This document shows positions 26,301 to 34,629 of a stretch of DNA of 64,000 nucleotides, one piece after another. Source of the DNA: Sphingopyxis sp. Root154 (GTDB taxonomy: Bacteria; Pseudomonadota; Alphaproteobacteria; Sphingomonadales; Sphingomonadaceae); contig NZ_LMGI01000003.1 in NCBI RefSeq assembly GCF_001427105.1, positions 536,618 through 600,617 of the forward strand, written 5' to 3'. The notes under the pieces were generated by a model. The model searched no databases. It was not told the DNA's origin and saw only the letters and a program-made list of their open reading frames with translations. Every line of letters starts with the position of its first letter. Within the stretch, counting starts at the first letter, position 1. The position numbers and the translations under genes are program-made.

Positions 26301-26553
26301 GGGCACTCCGCCTGTGTGTCCGCCGCTCAACGCCGACGCCTTCGAAATCTACAAGTATCCGGCGGTCTTCTATCATGACATCCGGGCCGATTTCCGGATT
26401 GGCGAAGAAGATAGTGGTCTGAACTTCTACATCGGCATGGACAACGTGCTCAACACCAAGCCGCCGCTCGGTTCGACGGCCACGGGTGTCGGCAGCGCGA
26501 TCTACAGCATCCGCGGACGCAACATGTACGCTGGCTTCCGCGCCCGCTTCTGA
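23314..26553 (+). CDS. TonB-dependent outer-membrane receptor
   Basis: The 1079-residue protein has a signal peptide (MKKTSLLVRGSALTLALF to AFAQ) and a TonB-box-like segment AGTIVVTGSRIRRPN near residue 47. A plug domain follows (LNELPQLRSTFAQ, LDLRGLGTVRTLVLVNGRR, ERVEIVTGGNSAVYGSDAIA), then a large 22-strand-type barrel ending in the aromatic signature NMYAGFRARF. It would import a large substrate through the outer membrane with TonB energy. No transport partner or degradative gene adjoins it, so the ligand is unknown. Downstream lies a strong terminator. Confidence 0.92.
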   Translation: MKKTSLLVRGSALTLALFSAMPAFAQSEVAPADDAAETAEAGTIVVTGSRIRRPNVESNLPVTSLGGEEFFQQGQTNIGDTLNELPQLRSTFAQQNPGAGVGIAGLNLLDLRGLGTVRTLVLVNGRRHVPADILNNAASPDVNTIPNDLIERVEIVTGGNSAVYGSDAIAGVVNFILRRDFDGVQLRGSAGISAAGYGANQYASAMVGKNFADDRGNITAHVEYARQERIYASDIPFLRQNNAFATVDVDSAGTPNASDGFPDAVFVRDIRSASIHRFGMVAIPQSQTGSRPCGQGTLSNNGPANTNGTAFHCNYIFTEGGRLTPQTGTRFGSGPGGTFVGGNGQTSREGTQLAILPYMKRYNGNLLAHFTVSDALELFGEAKFTRIDTVGNQLGPTFLNNTTASLGNDSRIAPRLDNPFLNPADRSTIANAILASGCGYALGTSLATVTCRPLTAAETTNISNGSYRFLFSRNLTDAADRDEFFRRDTFRVVGGARGTFNDDWNYELSVNYGKMKERADMAGFVNRQRFLLSLDAAIDPANPGAGIQCRSKFDPAARVGAPGYANSAATLAGDVAACVPYNLFGAGDNRAAVDYFSLAIRNRSSIEQLNLQGFVSGDLSQLFELPGGPVSFVLGGEYRREKAFNDSDDAADNGISNAVFLGDVDADPVKVKEAFGEIRIPLLKDMPFAHELTVSGAGRVSDYNTIGTAWAYNAGVEYAPIQDIRFRANFGRAVRAPNVTETSFPSVENFANNFIDPCNVNAIGANAIRTANCTGQLTPAQLANLAPGGYSLGIISGSNPNLSAEKADTYTIGAVIQPRWVPGLSLTIDYFNIKVKDVIVSLSAQTILNSCYDSPGLSSPVCSLFQRNLGSGNGLGGELPGQILNYSTVSGPNNFAKRVREGIDIEAAYRTNITDDVKLSTRFIYTHQLKNSNFENPTFPNLENRILSELGDPQDEFRWNMDLTFDRFTFGYEMRYIGPQLTSTYENFYPLDSACSGTPPVCPPLNADAFEIYKYPAVFYHDIRADFRIGEEDSGLNFYIGMDNVLNTKPPLGSTATGVGSAIYSIRGRNMYAGFRARF

Positions 26554-26576
26554 TTCGCGGAACATTTGCGGAATTC

Positions 26577-26609
26577 GGGGGACGAGAGCTTGCTCTCGTC
26601 CCCCTTTTT
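26577..26609 (+). terminator. Rho-independent terminator of the TonB receptor gene
   Basis: GGGGGACGAGAG pairs perfectly with CTCTCGTCCCCC around a CTTG loop and is followed by TTTTT. It starts 24 bases after the receptor stop and lies between convergent genes. Confidence 0.93.
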
Positions 26610-26720
26610 CTTTGCCGGATCAGGGCGACGACCGGCGCACGGCACGGTGCATCGGTCAGCCAGATTCAGGAAGTTTCTGGAAATTTGGCACCAGCCGGCG
26701 CTGAGCGGGAGAGCCCGGGG

Positions 26721-27770
26721 CTAAATCCAGATGCGCTCGAACCGCGCGCCCAGCCCGGTCAGCAATTCATATTGCGACAATCCGCTACGCACAGCGGTCC
26801 GCGGCAAATCATAGTCGAGCGCTAGCCAGTCGCCCTCGTCGATCGCACCGGCGTCACTGGCATCGAACGCAATCAGGTCCATCGAGACGCGTCCGATCAG
26901 CGGCAGCGCACGCCCCTGCCAGCTTGCGCCCGCATCCGCCGCGGCATGGCAGCGCAGAAACCCGTCGGCGTAGCCGAGGTTCGCGACGGCGATCCGGGAA
27001 TTTCGCGGGGCCGTCCAGGTTGCACCATAACCGACGCTCTCGCCCGCGACGACCTCCCGCACCTGCAACACGCGCGTTTCGGGATAGACGACCTGGCGGA
27101 TATGCCCCGCCGCCTCGTCGCGCGGCGTGCCGCCATAGAGGGCAATGCCGGGGCGCGTCAGGTCGAAGGCAAAATCCCGGCCCAGGCAAATGCCGGCGCT
27201 GTTCGCGAGGCTGTAGCGCCGGGCGGGAACCGCTTCGCGAACAGCCCGAAAGGCCGCGAGTTGCGCGGCATTCTGATCGCTATCCTCATCGGCCGAGGCA
27301 AGATGGCTCAGCAATGCTTCAATGCGAAGGCCATTGAGCGTGCCGCCCAAGGCTTCTTCGACGCGCAGGCCGAGGCGGTTCATCCCGGTATCGATCATCA
27401 CATCGCACGGGCGCCCCTCGCCCGCTTCGCGCCAGCGCGCGACCTGTTCGAGGCTGTTCAGCACGGGGCGTACCGGGAGGGTGCGCGCGGCAATCATGTC
27501 GCTCGCGCCGACGCCGTGCAGGACCGACAGCGATACGCCTTCGGGCAAGGGCATCAACGCCGCCGCTTCGCCCCAGGTCGCGACGAAAAAGTCGCGGCAT
27601 CCGACGGCGGTGAGGCGCCGCATGACGCTGCGCGCACCAAGACTGTAGCCGTCGGCCTTGATCGCGGCGCCGCACGCCGCGCTGCCGCTCCGGGCGGCCA
27701 GCCAGCGCCAATTGGCGATGAGGGCATTGCTGTCGAGACGGAGGCGGAGCGGCGACGGGACTTGGATCAT
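26721..27770 (-). CDS. alr: Alanine racemase
   Basis: The 349-residue PLP enzyme interconverts L- and D-alanine for peptidoglycan. The PLP Lys is Lys38 (GAAIKADGYSLGA). The second catalytic base is expected in the Tyr of SVGYGATW, and the C-terminal segment (GRVSMDLIAFD) matches the family's GRVCMD motif. Length is near the usual 350-370. It converges with the TonB receptor and is transcribed leftward, starting 43 bases after the MHS transporter stop. Confidence 0.93.
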   Translation of the reverse strand: MIQVPSPLRLRLDSNALIANWRWLAARSGSAACGAAIKADGYSLGARSVMRRLTAVGCRDFFVATWGEAAALMPLPEGVSLSVLHGVGASDMIAARTLPVRPVLNSLEQVARWREAGEGRPCDVMIDTGMNRLGLRVEEALGGTLNGLRIEALLSHLASADEDSDQNAAQLAAFRAVREAVPARRYSLANSAGICLGRDFAFDLTRPGIALYGGTPRDEAAGHIRQVVYPETRVLQVREVVAGESVGYGATWTAPRNSRIAVANLGYADGFLRCHAAADAGASWQGRALPLIGRVSMDLIAFDASDAGAIDEGDWLALDYDLPRTAVRSGLSQYELLTGLGARFERIWI

Positions 27771-27813
27771 GCCCTGCCCCTATACAGCTTCGTTGGCTCC
27801 GCCAATGGGGTGA

Positions 27814-29439
27814 TCAGCCGGCCGCCGGCTTGTCCCACTGCCCTTCGACCGGGTCCTTGAGCATGAACGCCGTCACGAGGAAAGCGACGAGCACCACGCC
27901 CCAGGTGTACCAGAGGCCCGAATAGGCATTGCCGGTCTTCGCTATGATGAAGCTTGCGATCAGTGGCAGAAAGCCGCCGAAATAGCCGGTGCCGAGGTGA
28001 TAGGGGATCGACAGCGACGAATAGCGGACGTGCGGCGGGAACATTTCGGAGAGCAGCGCCGCGACGGGGCCGTAGGTGAAGCCCGACAGCGCGCTGAGGC
28101 CGAGCAAGGCGAGGAAGATCACGGCAATGCTTCCGACGCTCGGGATCTGCTTGGCGAAATCATAACCCATCGCTTCGAGCGCGGGCTGCAGCAGCGCGGG
28201 ATCTTCGCTGGCAACCTCGCGATTGCCGATACGGATCTTGACGCTGTCGAAACCGCTATCGGTTTGCGCGACGGTATAGGGGACACCGAGTTTCGTCAGT
28301 TCGCCCAGCGTGCGGCCGCATGCGGTTCCCTGTTTCTGCGCGAACGGGTCGAAGCTGCACTGCGATCCGGTGACGGTCACCGGTGCGCGCCCGGCGGCGG
28401 CGGACAGCGCGGGGTTGGCGACGCTGCCCATCAGCCAAAAGAGCGGGAAAAGCAGCACCAGCGTAACGCCATAACCCCAGACGATCGGCTTCTTGCGCCC
28501 GATTCGATCCGAGAGACGCCCCGCCCAGATGAAGAAGCCCATGCCGACCGCGGCGGCACATCCGACGATGATTTCGGCGGGGGTGTCTTCGACTTTCATT
28601 GGCCCCTTGAGGAACGACAGGCCCGAGAACATCGCGGTGTACCAGATGACCGTGAGACCCGCTGCGATGCCGAACAGCGCGATGAAGATGCGGCGCGGGT
28701 TGCCGGGATAAGTGAAGCTTTCCTTCAGTGGATTCTTCGCGAGTTCACCCTGTTGCTTCATCGCCTGGAACACGGGGCTTTCGGACAGCTTGAGGCGCAT
28801 CCACAGCGAAATGGCGAGCAGGATGATCGAGAGCAGGAAGGGCACGCGCCAGCCCCAGCTTTCCCAGATCGCGTCTGACATCAATGCCTTGCAGCCGAGC
28901 ACGACGATCAGGCTCAATACGAAACCGCCTACGACGCTTGCCTGGATGAAGCTGGTGTAGAAACCGCGCTTTCCGGGCGGCGAATGTTCGGCAACATAGA
29001 CCGCCGCCCCGCCATATTCGCCGCCGAGCGCCAGCCCTTGGAGCACGCGCAGCAGGATGACGATGATCGGTGCGGCGATACCGATAGTGGCGGCCGAAGG
29101 GATCATGCCGACGCCTGCCGTGGCAATGCCCATCAGCGTGACGGTGACGAGGAAGGTATATTTGCGCCCCAAGCGGTCGCCGAGGAAGCCGAAGAGCACC
29201 GCGCCCAACGGCCGGAAACCGAAGCCGACCGCAAAGCCCGCCCAGACAAGAAGGGTTTCGAGCGTCGCATTGTCGCTGGGAAAGAAAGCCTTGCCGATGA
29301 TCGCCGCGAGCGTGCCGTAGATGAAGAAGTCGTACCATTCGAACACGGTGCCCGCCGACGAGGCGGCGATGACCATGCGGATGTCTTTCGCGGTGGGTTC
29401 ATAAACGGCGCCCGGTCCGGCGGCGGCACTTTCGGTCAT
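27814..29439 (-). CDS. MFS transporter, metabolite:H+ symporter type, with enlarged loop
   Basis: This 541-residue inner-membrane protein has the MHS-family N-terminal pattern SSAGTVFEWYDFFIYGTLA. MFS loop motifs LFGFLGDRLGRK and AGRLSDRIGRKK follow, and ALGGEYGGAAVYVAEHSPP is typical of sugar/metabolite symporters such as ProP and ShiA. Between helices 9 and 10, about residues 337-430 form a hydrophilic insertion with two cysteines (GSQCSFDPF, GTACGRTLG), absent from most homologues I know. ATG 29439 follows GGGGGAGAG. The substrate cannot be told from sequence. Confidence 0.85.
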   Translation of the reverse strand: MTESAAAGPGAVYEPTAKDIRMVIAASSAGTVFEWYDFFIYGTLAAIIGKAFFPSDNATLETLLVWAGFAVGFGFRPLGAVLFGFLGDRLGRKYTFLVTVTLMGIATAGVGMIPSAATIGIAAPIIVILLRVLQGLALGGEYGGAAVYVAEHSPPGKRGFYTSFIQASVVGGFVLSLIVVLGCKALMSDAIWESWGWRVPFLLSIILLAISLWMRLKLSESPVFQAMKQQGELAKNPLKESFTYPGNPRRIFIALFGIAAGLTVIWYTAMFSGLSFLKGPMKVEDTPAEIIVGCAAAVGMGFFIWAGRLSDRIGRKKPIVWGYGVTLVLLFPLFWLMGSVANPALSAAAGRAPVTVTGSQCSFDPFAQKQGTACGRTLGELTKLGVPYTVAQTDSGFDSVKIRIGNREVASEDPALLQPALEAMGYDFAKQIPSVGSIAVIFLALLGLSALSGFTYGPVAALLSEMFPPHVRYSSLSIPYHLGTGYFGGFLPLIASFIIAKTGNAYSGLWYTWGVVLVAFLVTAFMLKDPVEGQWDKPAAG

Positions 29440-29453
29440 CAAGCTCTCCCCCA

Positions 29454-29468
29454 CCCCATTGCATGGGG
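29454..29468. promoter_or_regulatory. Dyad CCCCAT-TGC-ATGGGG between divergent genes
   Basis: Perfect 6-bp arms with a 3-base centre lie 15 bases before the transporter start, in the shared upstream region of the transporter and the cyclase-family gene. It could be an operator or an mRNA hairpin. Confidence 0.35.
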
Positions 29469-29547
29469 CTTTCGCCCTTCTCTACCCGGCAAGCGCCGCC
29501 GCGCAAGCCTTCTTGGCGTAGCGTCATTCCGGTGGCAGGACACCGCC

Positions 29548-30312
29548 ATGCAGTTCATCGACCTTTCGATCCCGATCACCAACGACGTCGTGTCCGACCC
29601 GCCGGTGATGCGCCCGAACATCACCTATATGACCCACGAAAATACGTGGGAGCAGATCGCGATGTTCTTTCCCGGGCTGACAAAGGAGGATCTGCCCGAC
29701 GGCGAAGGCTGGGCGGTCGAGATGCTGTCGCTGAGCACGCACAACGGCACGCATATGGATGCGCCCTGGCATTATCATTCGACCACCGACAGCGGCGCCT
29801 CGTCTGCCCCGTCAATCGACGAAGCGCCGCTCGACCTTTTCTTCCGTCCCGGGGTGAAGCTCGACTTTTCGGATCGCCCGCACGGCCATGTCGTGAGTGG
29901 CGGCGAGGTCGAAGCCGAGCTGGCACGCATCGGGCATGAGCTCCAGCCGCTCGACATCGTGCTCGTGCAGTCGGGCGCGATCTATGGCACCGACAATTTC
30001 ACCGATCAGGGTTGCGGCATGGGCGCCGAGGCGACGCTGTACCTGACGGAGCGCGGCGTACAGGTCGTCGGCACCGACGCGTGGAGCTGGGACGCGCCGT
30101 TCAGCCACACCGCGAAGCGCTGGGCCGAAACGCGCGACCCGTCGATCATCTGGGAAGGCCATAAGGCAGGCCGCATCCGCCCCTATTATCAGATCGAGAA
30201 GCTCACCAATTTGGCCGCGATCCCGGCGACGGGTTTCACCTTCAGCTGCTTTCCAGTGAAGATCGAGCGCGCGAGCGCGGGATGGATCCGCGCGGTGGCG
30301 CTGATCGACTAA
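29548..30312 (+). CDS. Cyclase-family metal-dependent hydrolase
   Basis: The 254-residue protein has the cyclase/kynurenine-formamidase metal motif HNGTHMDAPWHYH near residue 67. C-terminal WDAPF and GFTFSCFPVKIERASAGWIR motifs follow. Such enzymes hydrolyse amides, lactones or cyclic intermediates. MQFIDLSIPITNDV at 29548, preceded by GGCAGGA, is the family start, although the frame is open much further upstream under the divergent gene. It may act on the compound imported by the neighbouring transporter. Its stop overlaps the next, convergent gene. Confidence 0.85.
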   Translation: MQFIDLSIPITNDVVSDPPVMRPNITYMTHENTWEQIAMFFPGLTKEDLPDGEGWAVEMLSLSTHNGTHMDAPWHYHSTTDSGASSAPSIDEAPLDLFFRPGVKLDFSDRPHGHVVSGGEVEAELARIGHELQPLDIVLVQSGAIYGTDNFTDQGCGMGAEATLYLTERGVQVVGTDAWSWDAPFSHTAKRWAETRDPSIIWEGHKAGRIRPYYQIEKLTNLAAIPATGFTFSCFPVKIERASAGWIRAVALID

Positions 30313-30716
30313 AGGTTCGTCGTCGCCAGTATCCACAACGTCCAGAGGCCAAGTATGAGCAATGTGCCAAAGGTCGCAGCGACGCCGACCTGGCGCCCCA
30401 GCGGCGCCTTCCCCGGCTCGGACGGCGTATAGAGCCCGATCACATGCGCAACGCGGCCGACGAGGAAAATCGCGCCGATGACCATAAGCGCGATATGATT
30501 GGCGCGCGCCGTCTCCAGCAAGCCAAGCAGGATGATGGTGATCGGCGCATATTCGGCCAGATTGCCGTGGCTGCGGCTGGCGCTGATGAGCTTCGCGTCG
30601 CCGTGATCGCCGAACGCAGCCTTCAAGCGCAGCCGCTGGCGCACCGTATCGATCGCAGTTGCGAGCAGCAGCAGCGCGCAAATGGCGGCCACAAACGCGG
30701 TTACCGGTAAAGTCAT
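30309..30716 (-). CDS. MAPEG-family membrane protein
   Basis: The 135-residue protein has four hydrophobic helices and the MAPEG pattern: a first helix, then RQRLRLKAAFGDHG, SRSHGNLAEYAPITIILLGLLE, and GRVAHVIGLYTPSE. The family includes glutathione-using membrane enzymes; bacterial roles are poorly known. It starts from ATG 30716 after GGGAGAGGG and ends within the stop of the convergent cyclase-family gene. Confidence 0.85.
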   Translation of the reverse strand: MTLPVTAFVAAICALLLLATAIDTVRQRLRLKAAFGDHGDAKLISASRSHGNLAEYAPITIILLGLLETARANHIALMVIGAIFLVGRVAHVIGLYTPSEPGKAPLGRQVGVAATFGTLLILGLWTLWILATTNL

Positions 30717-30769
30717 GATCCCTCTCCCCTGCTTCCCGCGCCCAGCCTAGCCGGTCGTTAGCCGGTTGG

Positions 30770-31780
30770 CTATTCGCGTGGCTTGTTGCCCAGCTTAGCC
30801 TCCAGAAACACGAGGATGCGCGTCTCCACCGGCGTGCGGCTGACGTCGCTGCCCAGGCTGACCGCGCCCATCGGATAGAAATGGCCGAAGCCCGGCACCC
30901 ACGCGGTCTCGGCGGCGATGCCCTTATCGGTCAGTGCCTTGACGATGAACCGCGTTCCCGCCTGGATGCCTTCCAGGTCGTTCTGGCCGACGAAGAAAAG
31001 CGCCGGCGGCATGCCGGGCTCGACGGTTTGCGACGGGTTATAACCGCCAACCGCGCCGGACAGGGCGAAGACCGCCTTGACCGGCGTGCCGATGCCATAA
31101 GCCGCGTTAAGCGCGGTGATCGCGCCCGCCGAAAAGCCGCCCAGCGCGATTCGCTCGGCATCGACGCCGAACTTGCCCGAGTGGCTGCGGACGAACTCCG
31201 TCGCCATCGCCATATCCTCGGCCGCGCCAAGTATGCTGCGCCAATATTGGTCGCGCGTCCTATCGTCGAGTGGCGGCAGCCCCATGCGCTGGCGCACGAT
31301 TTCGACGCGCGCGGTGGCGGCGGGTGACAGGTTAACCGACTTCGGAACCAGCTTCTTTTCCTCGACCGGTTTCACGAGACCGGGGTCCTCCTGCGCCAGC
31401 CGATAGTCGATCGAGAAGCAGACATAGCCATCGCGCGCGAAGCGGCGGCAATAGTCGGCCATCGAATTGTCCTGCGCGCCATCTTCGGTAAAGCGCTCCT
31501 CGCCCTTACTGCCGCGATGGAAGGCGCCGCCGAACGCCATGATGACCGCGGGACGGTTCGCGAGTGGCTTGCCGTCGGCTACGGGGCGATAGACGTCGAG
31601 CAGCAGGTCGCGCTCCTGTGGCCGATTCCCCGTGGCGTTGATTGGCGCGCGGCCATAAACAAGATCGCGGGTCAGTTGGACGTCATAGTAGTTGTGCCCA
31701 AGCTCCGTCTCGGCCGCAGCCGATACGGGCAGCAGCATCGCGCAGGCAGCCGCCGCGAAGGCGGCTTTCAGCAAGGTCAT
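30770..31780 (-). CDS. Exported alpha/beta-hydrolase (carboxylesterase-like)
   Basis: The 336-residue protein has a signal peptide (KAAFAAAACAMLLPVSAAAE). An alpha/beta-hydrolase domain follows with an oxyanion segment MAFGGAFHRGS near residue 82, the nucleophile elbow GGFSAGA near 216 (Ser), Asp in FVGQNDLEG, and His in GFGHFYPMG. It resembles feruloyl-esterase or carboxylesterase-like BD-FAE domains. The substrate is unknown. It lies 68 bases downstream of csaA and may be read from the same transcript or its own promoter. Confidence 0.83.
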   Translation of the reverse strand: MTLLKAAFAAAACAMLLPVSAAAETELGHNYYDVQLTRDLVYGRAPINATGNRPQERDLLLDVYRPVADGKPLANRPAVIMAFGGAFHRGSKGEERFTEDGAQDNSMADYCRRFARDGYVCFSIDYRLAQEDPGLVKPVEEKKLVPKSVNLSPAATARVEIVRQRMGLPPLDDRTRDQYWRSILGAAEDMAMATEFVRSHSGKFGVDAERIALGGFSAGAITALNAAYGIGTPVKAVFALSGAVGGYNPSQTVEPGMPPALFFVGQNDLEGIQAGTRFIVKALTDKGIAAETAWVPGFGHFYPMGAVSLGSDVSRTPVETRILVFLEAKLGNKPRE

Positions 31781-31848
31781 CGCCCCTCTCCCTCTCTTCT
31801 TTGCGCCAGCCTAGCGGCGAAAGGAGCGAGAGCAACAGCGGACGAAAA

Positions 31849-32220
31849 TCAGAAGAGGCGCGATCCGTTCGGAACCGGATGATCAGGCGCGAAGAGTATC
31901 ACCGCGCCCGCCTCGTCGGCAAAGCCCAGTGTCAGTACCTCGGACATGAACTTGCCGATCTGGCGCGGCGGGAAGTTGACGACAGCGGCGACCTGCCGCC
32001 CCGCAAGCTCTTCCAGCGCATAGCGGTCGACGATTTGCGCGCTGCTCTTCTTCACGCCGATCGCCGGGCCGAAGTCGATCTTCAGCTTGAACGCGGGCTT
32101 GCGCGCCTCGGGAAAAGGCTCGGCCTCGACGATTGTGCCGATGCGGATGTCGACGCGGAGAAAATCGTCGAAGCCGATCGCCTCCGCCGCATGGGCATCC
32201 TGGTCGTGGTTGACGTGCAT
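31849..32220 (-). CDS. csaA: CsaA-type tRNA-binding-domain protein
   Basis: The 123-residue protein is a single tRNA-binding OB fold: FDDFLRVDIRIGTIVEAEPF near residue 17, then KLKIDFG, AAVVNFPPRQIGKFMSEVLTLG, and a C-terminal PVPNGSRLF. CsaA proteins have chaperone-like activity linked to protein export. It begins four bases after the pccA stop, at the end of the propionyl-CoA operon. Confidence 0.9.
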   Translation of the reverse strand: MHVNHDQDAHAAEAIGFDDFLRVDIRIGTIVEAEPFPEARKPAFKLKIDFGPAIGVKKSSAQIVDRYALEELAGRQVAAVVNFPPRQIGKFMSEVLTLGFADEAGAVILFAPDHPVPNGSRLF

Positions 32221-32224
32221 CGCG

Positions 32225-34231
32225 TCATTCCATCTCGAGGATCACCGCATCGACGGCAAGGCTGTCGCCTTGCGCGGCGTTGACGCTCTTCACCGTTCCC
32301 GATTTTTCGGCGCGAAGGATGTTCTCCATCTTCATCGCCTCGACCGTCGCGAGCGGCTGGCCCGCCTCGACCTTGTCACCCTCGCCAACGTGCAGCGTGA
32401 CGAGCAGGCCGGGCATCGGGCAGATGAGGAATTTCGACAGGTCGGGCGGGATCTTTTCGATCATGTGCGCGGTCAGTGGCGCGATGTGCCATGGCAGCAC
32501 TTGGACGTCATGGATATGCCCGCGCGTCGTCATCTTCCAGCCGGTGCGCGTCTTCGCGACCTTTACCGCGAGCTCGGTCTCGTCGATCTCGGCGATCACG
32601 AGACGGTCGCCCGGCGTATACTCGAGCGCGATGTCGATCCGGTCGCCCTCGACCTTGATATGCTTCTCTCCGATCTTGACCTTGTATGAGGTGCCGTCGA
32701 TCGAAACCTGCCATTTCGCGGGCGGTTCGAGCCGGTCGCCGAGCTGGCCGTCGGTGCGCCGCGCACGGTCGGCCTCGGCGCTCGCCATGAAGCCCGCGAT
32801 TGCCGCAAGCGCGCGCGTGACCGCCGCGTCGGTCGGTGCGCCGTGGAAGCCTTCGGGATATTCCTCGGCGATGAAACCCGTCGTCAGTTCGCCCGAGCGG
32901 AAGCGCGGGTGCTGCATGATCGCCGAGACGAAATCGATATTGTGGCCGAGTCCCTCGATCTCGAAACGGTCGAGCGCCGCGATTTGCAGATCAGCGGCCT
33001 CGTCGCGCGTTTCGCCCCACGTCACCAGCTTGGCGATCATCGGATCGTAGAAGATCGACACTTCGCCGCCCTCCTCGACGCCAGCATCGACGCGTACGCC
33101 GTCGACACCGCGCTCATCACCTTCCCATGCCGGAACGGGGGTGCGGTAGCGCACGAGGCGTCCGGTCGAAGGCAGGAATCCACGGTACGGGTCCTCGGCG
33201 TAGACACGGTTTTCGATCGCCCAGCCGTCGATCTTGATGTCGTCCTGCGTCATCTCGAGCTTTTCGCCCGCGGCGACGCGGATCATCTGTTCGACGAGGT
33301 CGATACCGGTGATCGCCTCGGTCACGGGATGCTCGACCTGAAGCCGCGTGTTCATTTCGAGGAAGTAGAAGCTCTCGCCCGTCGGGTCGGCGCCCGAGAC
33401 GATCAGTTCGACCGTACCCGCGCTATAATAGCCGACGGCCTTCGACAGCGCGACGCACTGTTCGCCCATCGCCTTGCGCATCTTTTCGGTGACGAAGGGC
33501 GACGGCGCCTCTTCGACGACCTTCTGATGGCGGCGCTGGATGCTGCATTCGCGCTCGTTGAGATAGAGGACGTTGCCGTGCTGGTCGCCAAGGATCTGGA
33601 TCTCGATGTGGCGCGGGTTGAGGATGAACTTCTCGATGAAGACGCGGTCGTCGCCGAAGCTGTTGAGCCCTTCGCGCTTGGTCGCCTCGAAGCCTTCGCG
33701 GACGTCCTTTTCGTCATAGGCGAGGCGCATGCCCTTGCCGCCGCCGCCGGCGGACGCCTTCATCATCACCGGATAGCCGATCTCGTTCGAAATCTCGACC
33801 GCATGCTCGGTATCGCGGATCTCGCCGACGAAGCCGGGGACGACGTTGACGCCCGCTTCCTTGGCGAGCTTCTTCGACTCGATCTTGTCGCCCATCGCGG
33901 CGATCGCGTTCACCGGCGGGCCGATGAAGGCGATATTTTCCTTCGCCAGTGCCTCGGCGAAGCTGGTGCGTTCGGAGAGGAAGCCATAGCCCGGATGCAC
34001 CGCCTCAGCGCCCGTCGACTTGCACGCGGCGATGATCTTGTCGGCGATCAGATAGGATTCGGATGCGGGCGAAGCGCCGATATGCACCGCCTCGTCAGCC
34101 ATCTGCACGAAGGGCGCGCGCGCGTCGGCGTCCGAATAGACGGCGACGGTCGCGATGCCCATGCGGCGGGCGGTCTTGATGACGCGGCAGGCGATTTCGC
34201 CGCGATTGGCGATCAGGATTTTCTTGAACAT
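32225..34231 (-). CDS. pccA: Propionyl-CoA carboxylase alpha subunit (biotin carboxylase + BCCP)
   Basis: The 668-residue protein carboxylates its own biotin with ATP and bicarbonate. MFKKILIANRGEIACRVI opens the biotin carboxylase domain, with an ATP-grasp loop ASAGGGGKGMR near 160 and MNTRLQVEHPVTE near 286. A BT linker region follows, and a C-terminal biotinyl domain has the biotinylated Lys634 in VEAMKMEN. This length fits PccA or a similar acyl-CoA carboxylase. Clustering with pccB, mce and scpA supports propionyl-CoA as substrate. ATG 34231 begins the conserved domain although the frame is open upstream. Confidence 0.93.
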   Translation of the reverse strand: MFKKILIANRGEIACRVIKTARRMGIATVAVYSDADARAPFVQMADEAVHIGASPASESYLIADKIIAACKSTGAEAVHPGYGFLSERTSFAEALAKENIAFIGPPVNAIAAMGDKIESKKLAKEAGVNVVPGFVGEIRDTEHAVEISNEIGYPVMMKASAGGGGKGMRLAYDEKDVREGFEATKREGLNSFGDDRVFIEKFILNPRHIEIQILGDQHGNVLYLNERECSIQRRHQKVVEEAPSPFVTEKMRKAMGEQCVALSKAVGYYSAGTVELIVSGADPTGESFYFLEMNTRLQVEHPVTEAITGIDLVEQMIRVAAGEKLEMTQDDIKIDGWAIENRVYAEDPYRGFLPSTGRLVRYRTPVPAWEGDERGVDGVRVDAGVEEGGEVSIFYDPMIAKLVTWGETRDEAADLQIAALDRFEIEGLGHNIDFVSAIMQHPRFRSGELTTGFIAEEYPEGFHGAPTDAAVTRALAAIAGFMASAEADRARRTDGQLGDRLEPPAKWQVSIDGTSYKVKIGEKHIKVEGDRIDIALEYTPGDRLVIAEIDETELAVKVAKTRTGWKMTTRGHIHDVQVLPWHIAPLTAHMIEKIPPDLSKFLICPMPGLLVTLHVGEGDKVEAGQPLATVEAMKMENILRAEKSGTVKSVNAAQGDSLAVDAVILEME

Positions 34232-34236
34232 GGCCC

Positions 34237-34629
34237 TCAATATTCCTCGATCAAATCTTTGAGTTGTTTGGTGCGTGCATCGGTGAGTTGCGTCTGGCAT
34301 CCGCTGATCACCATCGGTTCGGCTGAGCCGCCGCGCATCGTGTAGCCCTCGCTCGCGCATTGCTTGTCGCGATAGGTCAGCCATGCCCGCTGCGCGGCCA
34401 GCAGTGTGTCGAAATAGCCGGGGCGGTTGTCCTGGGTACGGTCGAAGTCGGCGTCGATGGCCTTCATACGCGCCGCCGTCACCTTCCACTGCGCGTTCAT
34501 CGCGGCGTCGGCGCGCTCAAATTCCTTGTAGGCGCAGGCGTTGAGCTCGAATTGCGCCATCGCGTTGTCGCAGTCGATCTCGGGATCCTGCGCGGCGGCG
34601 GCCAACGCCAGGAGGGCGGAAAGGATCAT
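34237..34629 (-). CDS. Exported LprI/DUF1311-family protein
   Basis: The 130-residue protein has a short signal peptide ([11 protein letters not shown]). The LprI-type domain follows: [22 protein letters not shown] near residue 19, then [19 protein letters not shown], and a late cysteine (SGCQTQ), giving four cysteines that could pair. Some relatives inhibit lysozyme. ATG 34629 overlaps the bioB stop (ATGA) and its stop lies five bases before pccA, so it is firmly inside the operon, for no obvious metabolic reason. Confidence 0.8.
   Translation of the reverse strand: MILSALLALAAAAQDPEIDCDNAMAQFELNACAYKEFERADAAMNAQWKVTAARMKAIDADFDRTQDNRPGYFDTLLAAQRAWLTYRDKQCASEGYTMRGGSAEPMVISGCQTQLTDARTKQLKDLIEEY

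Noticed and set aside
24649-26565. 638-residue open frame antisense to the TonB receptor
   Set aside because: The receptor frame has a signal peptide, plug and terminal Phe. The antisense frame has no ribosome site or motif.
32843-34345. 500-residue open frame antisense to pccA
   Set aside because: The pccA frame carries all biotin carboxylase and biotinyl motifs, so the opposite frame is a codon-bias shadow.
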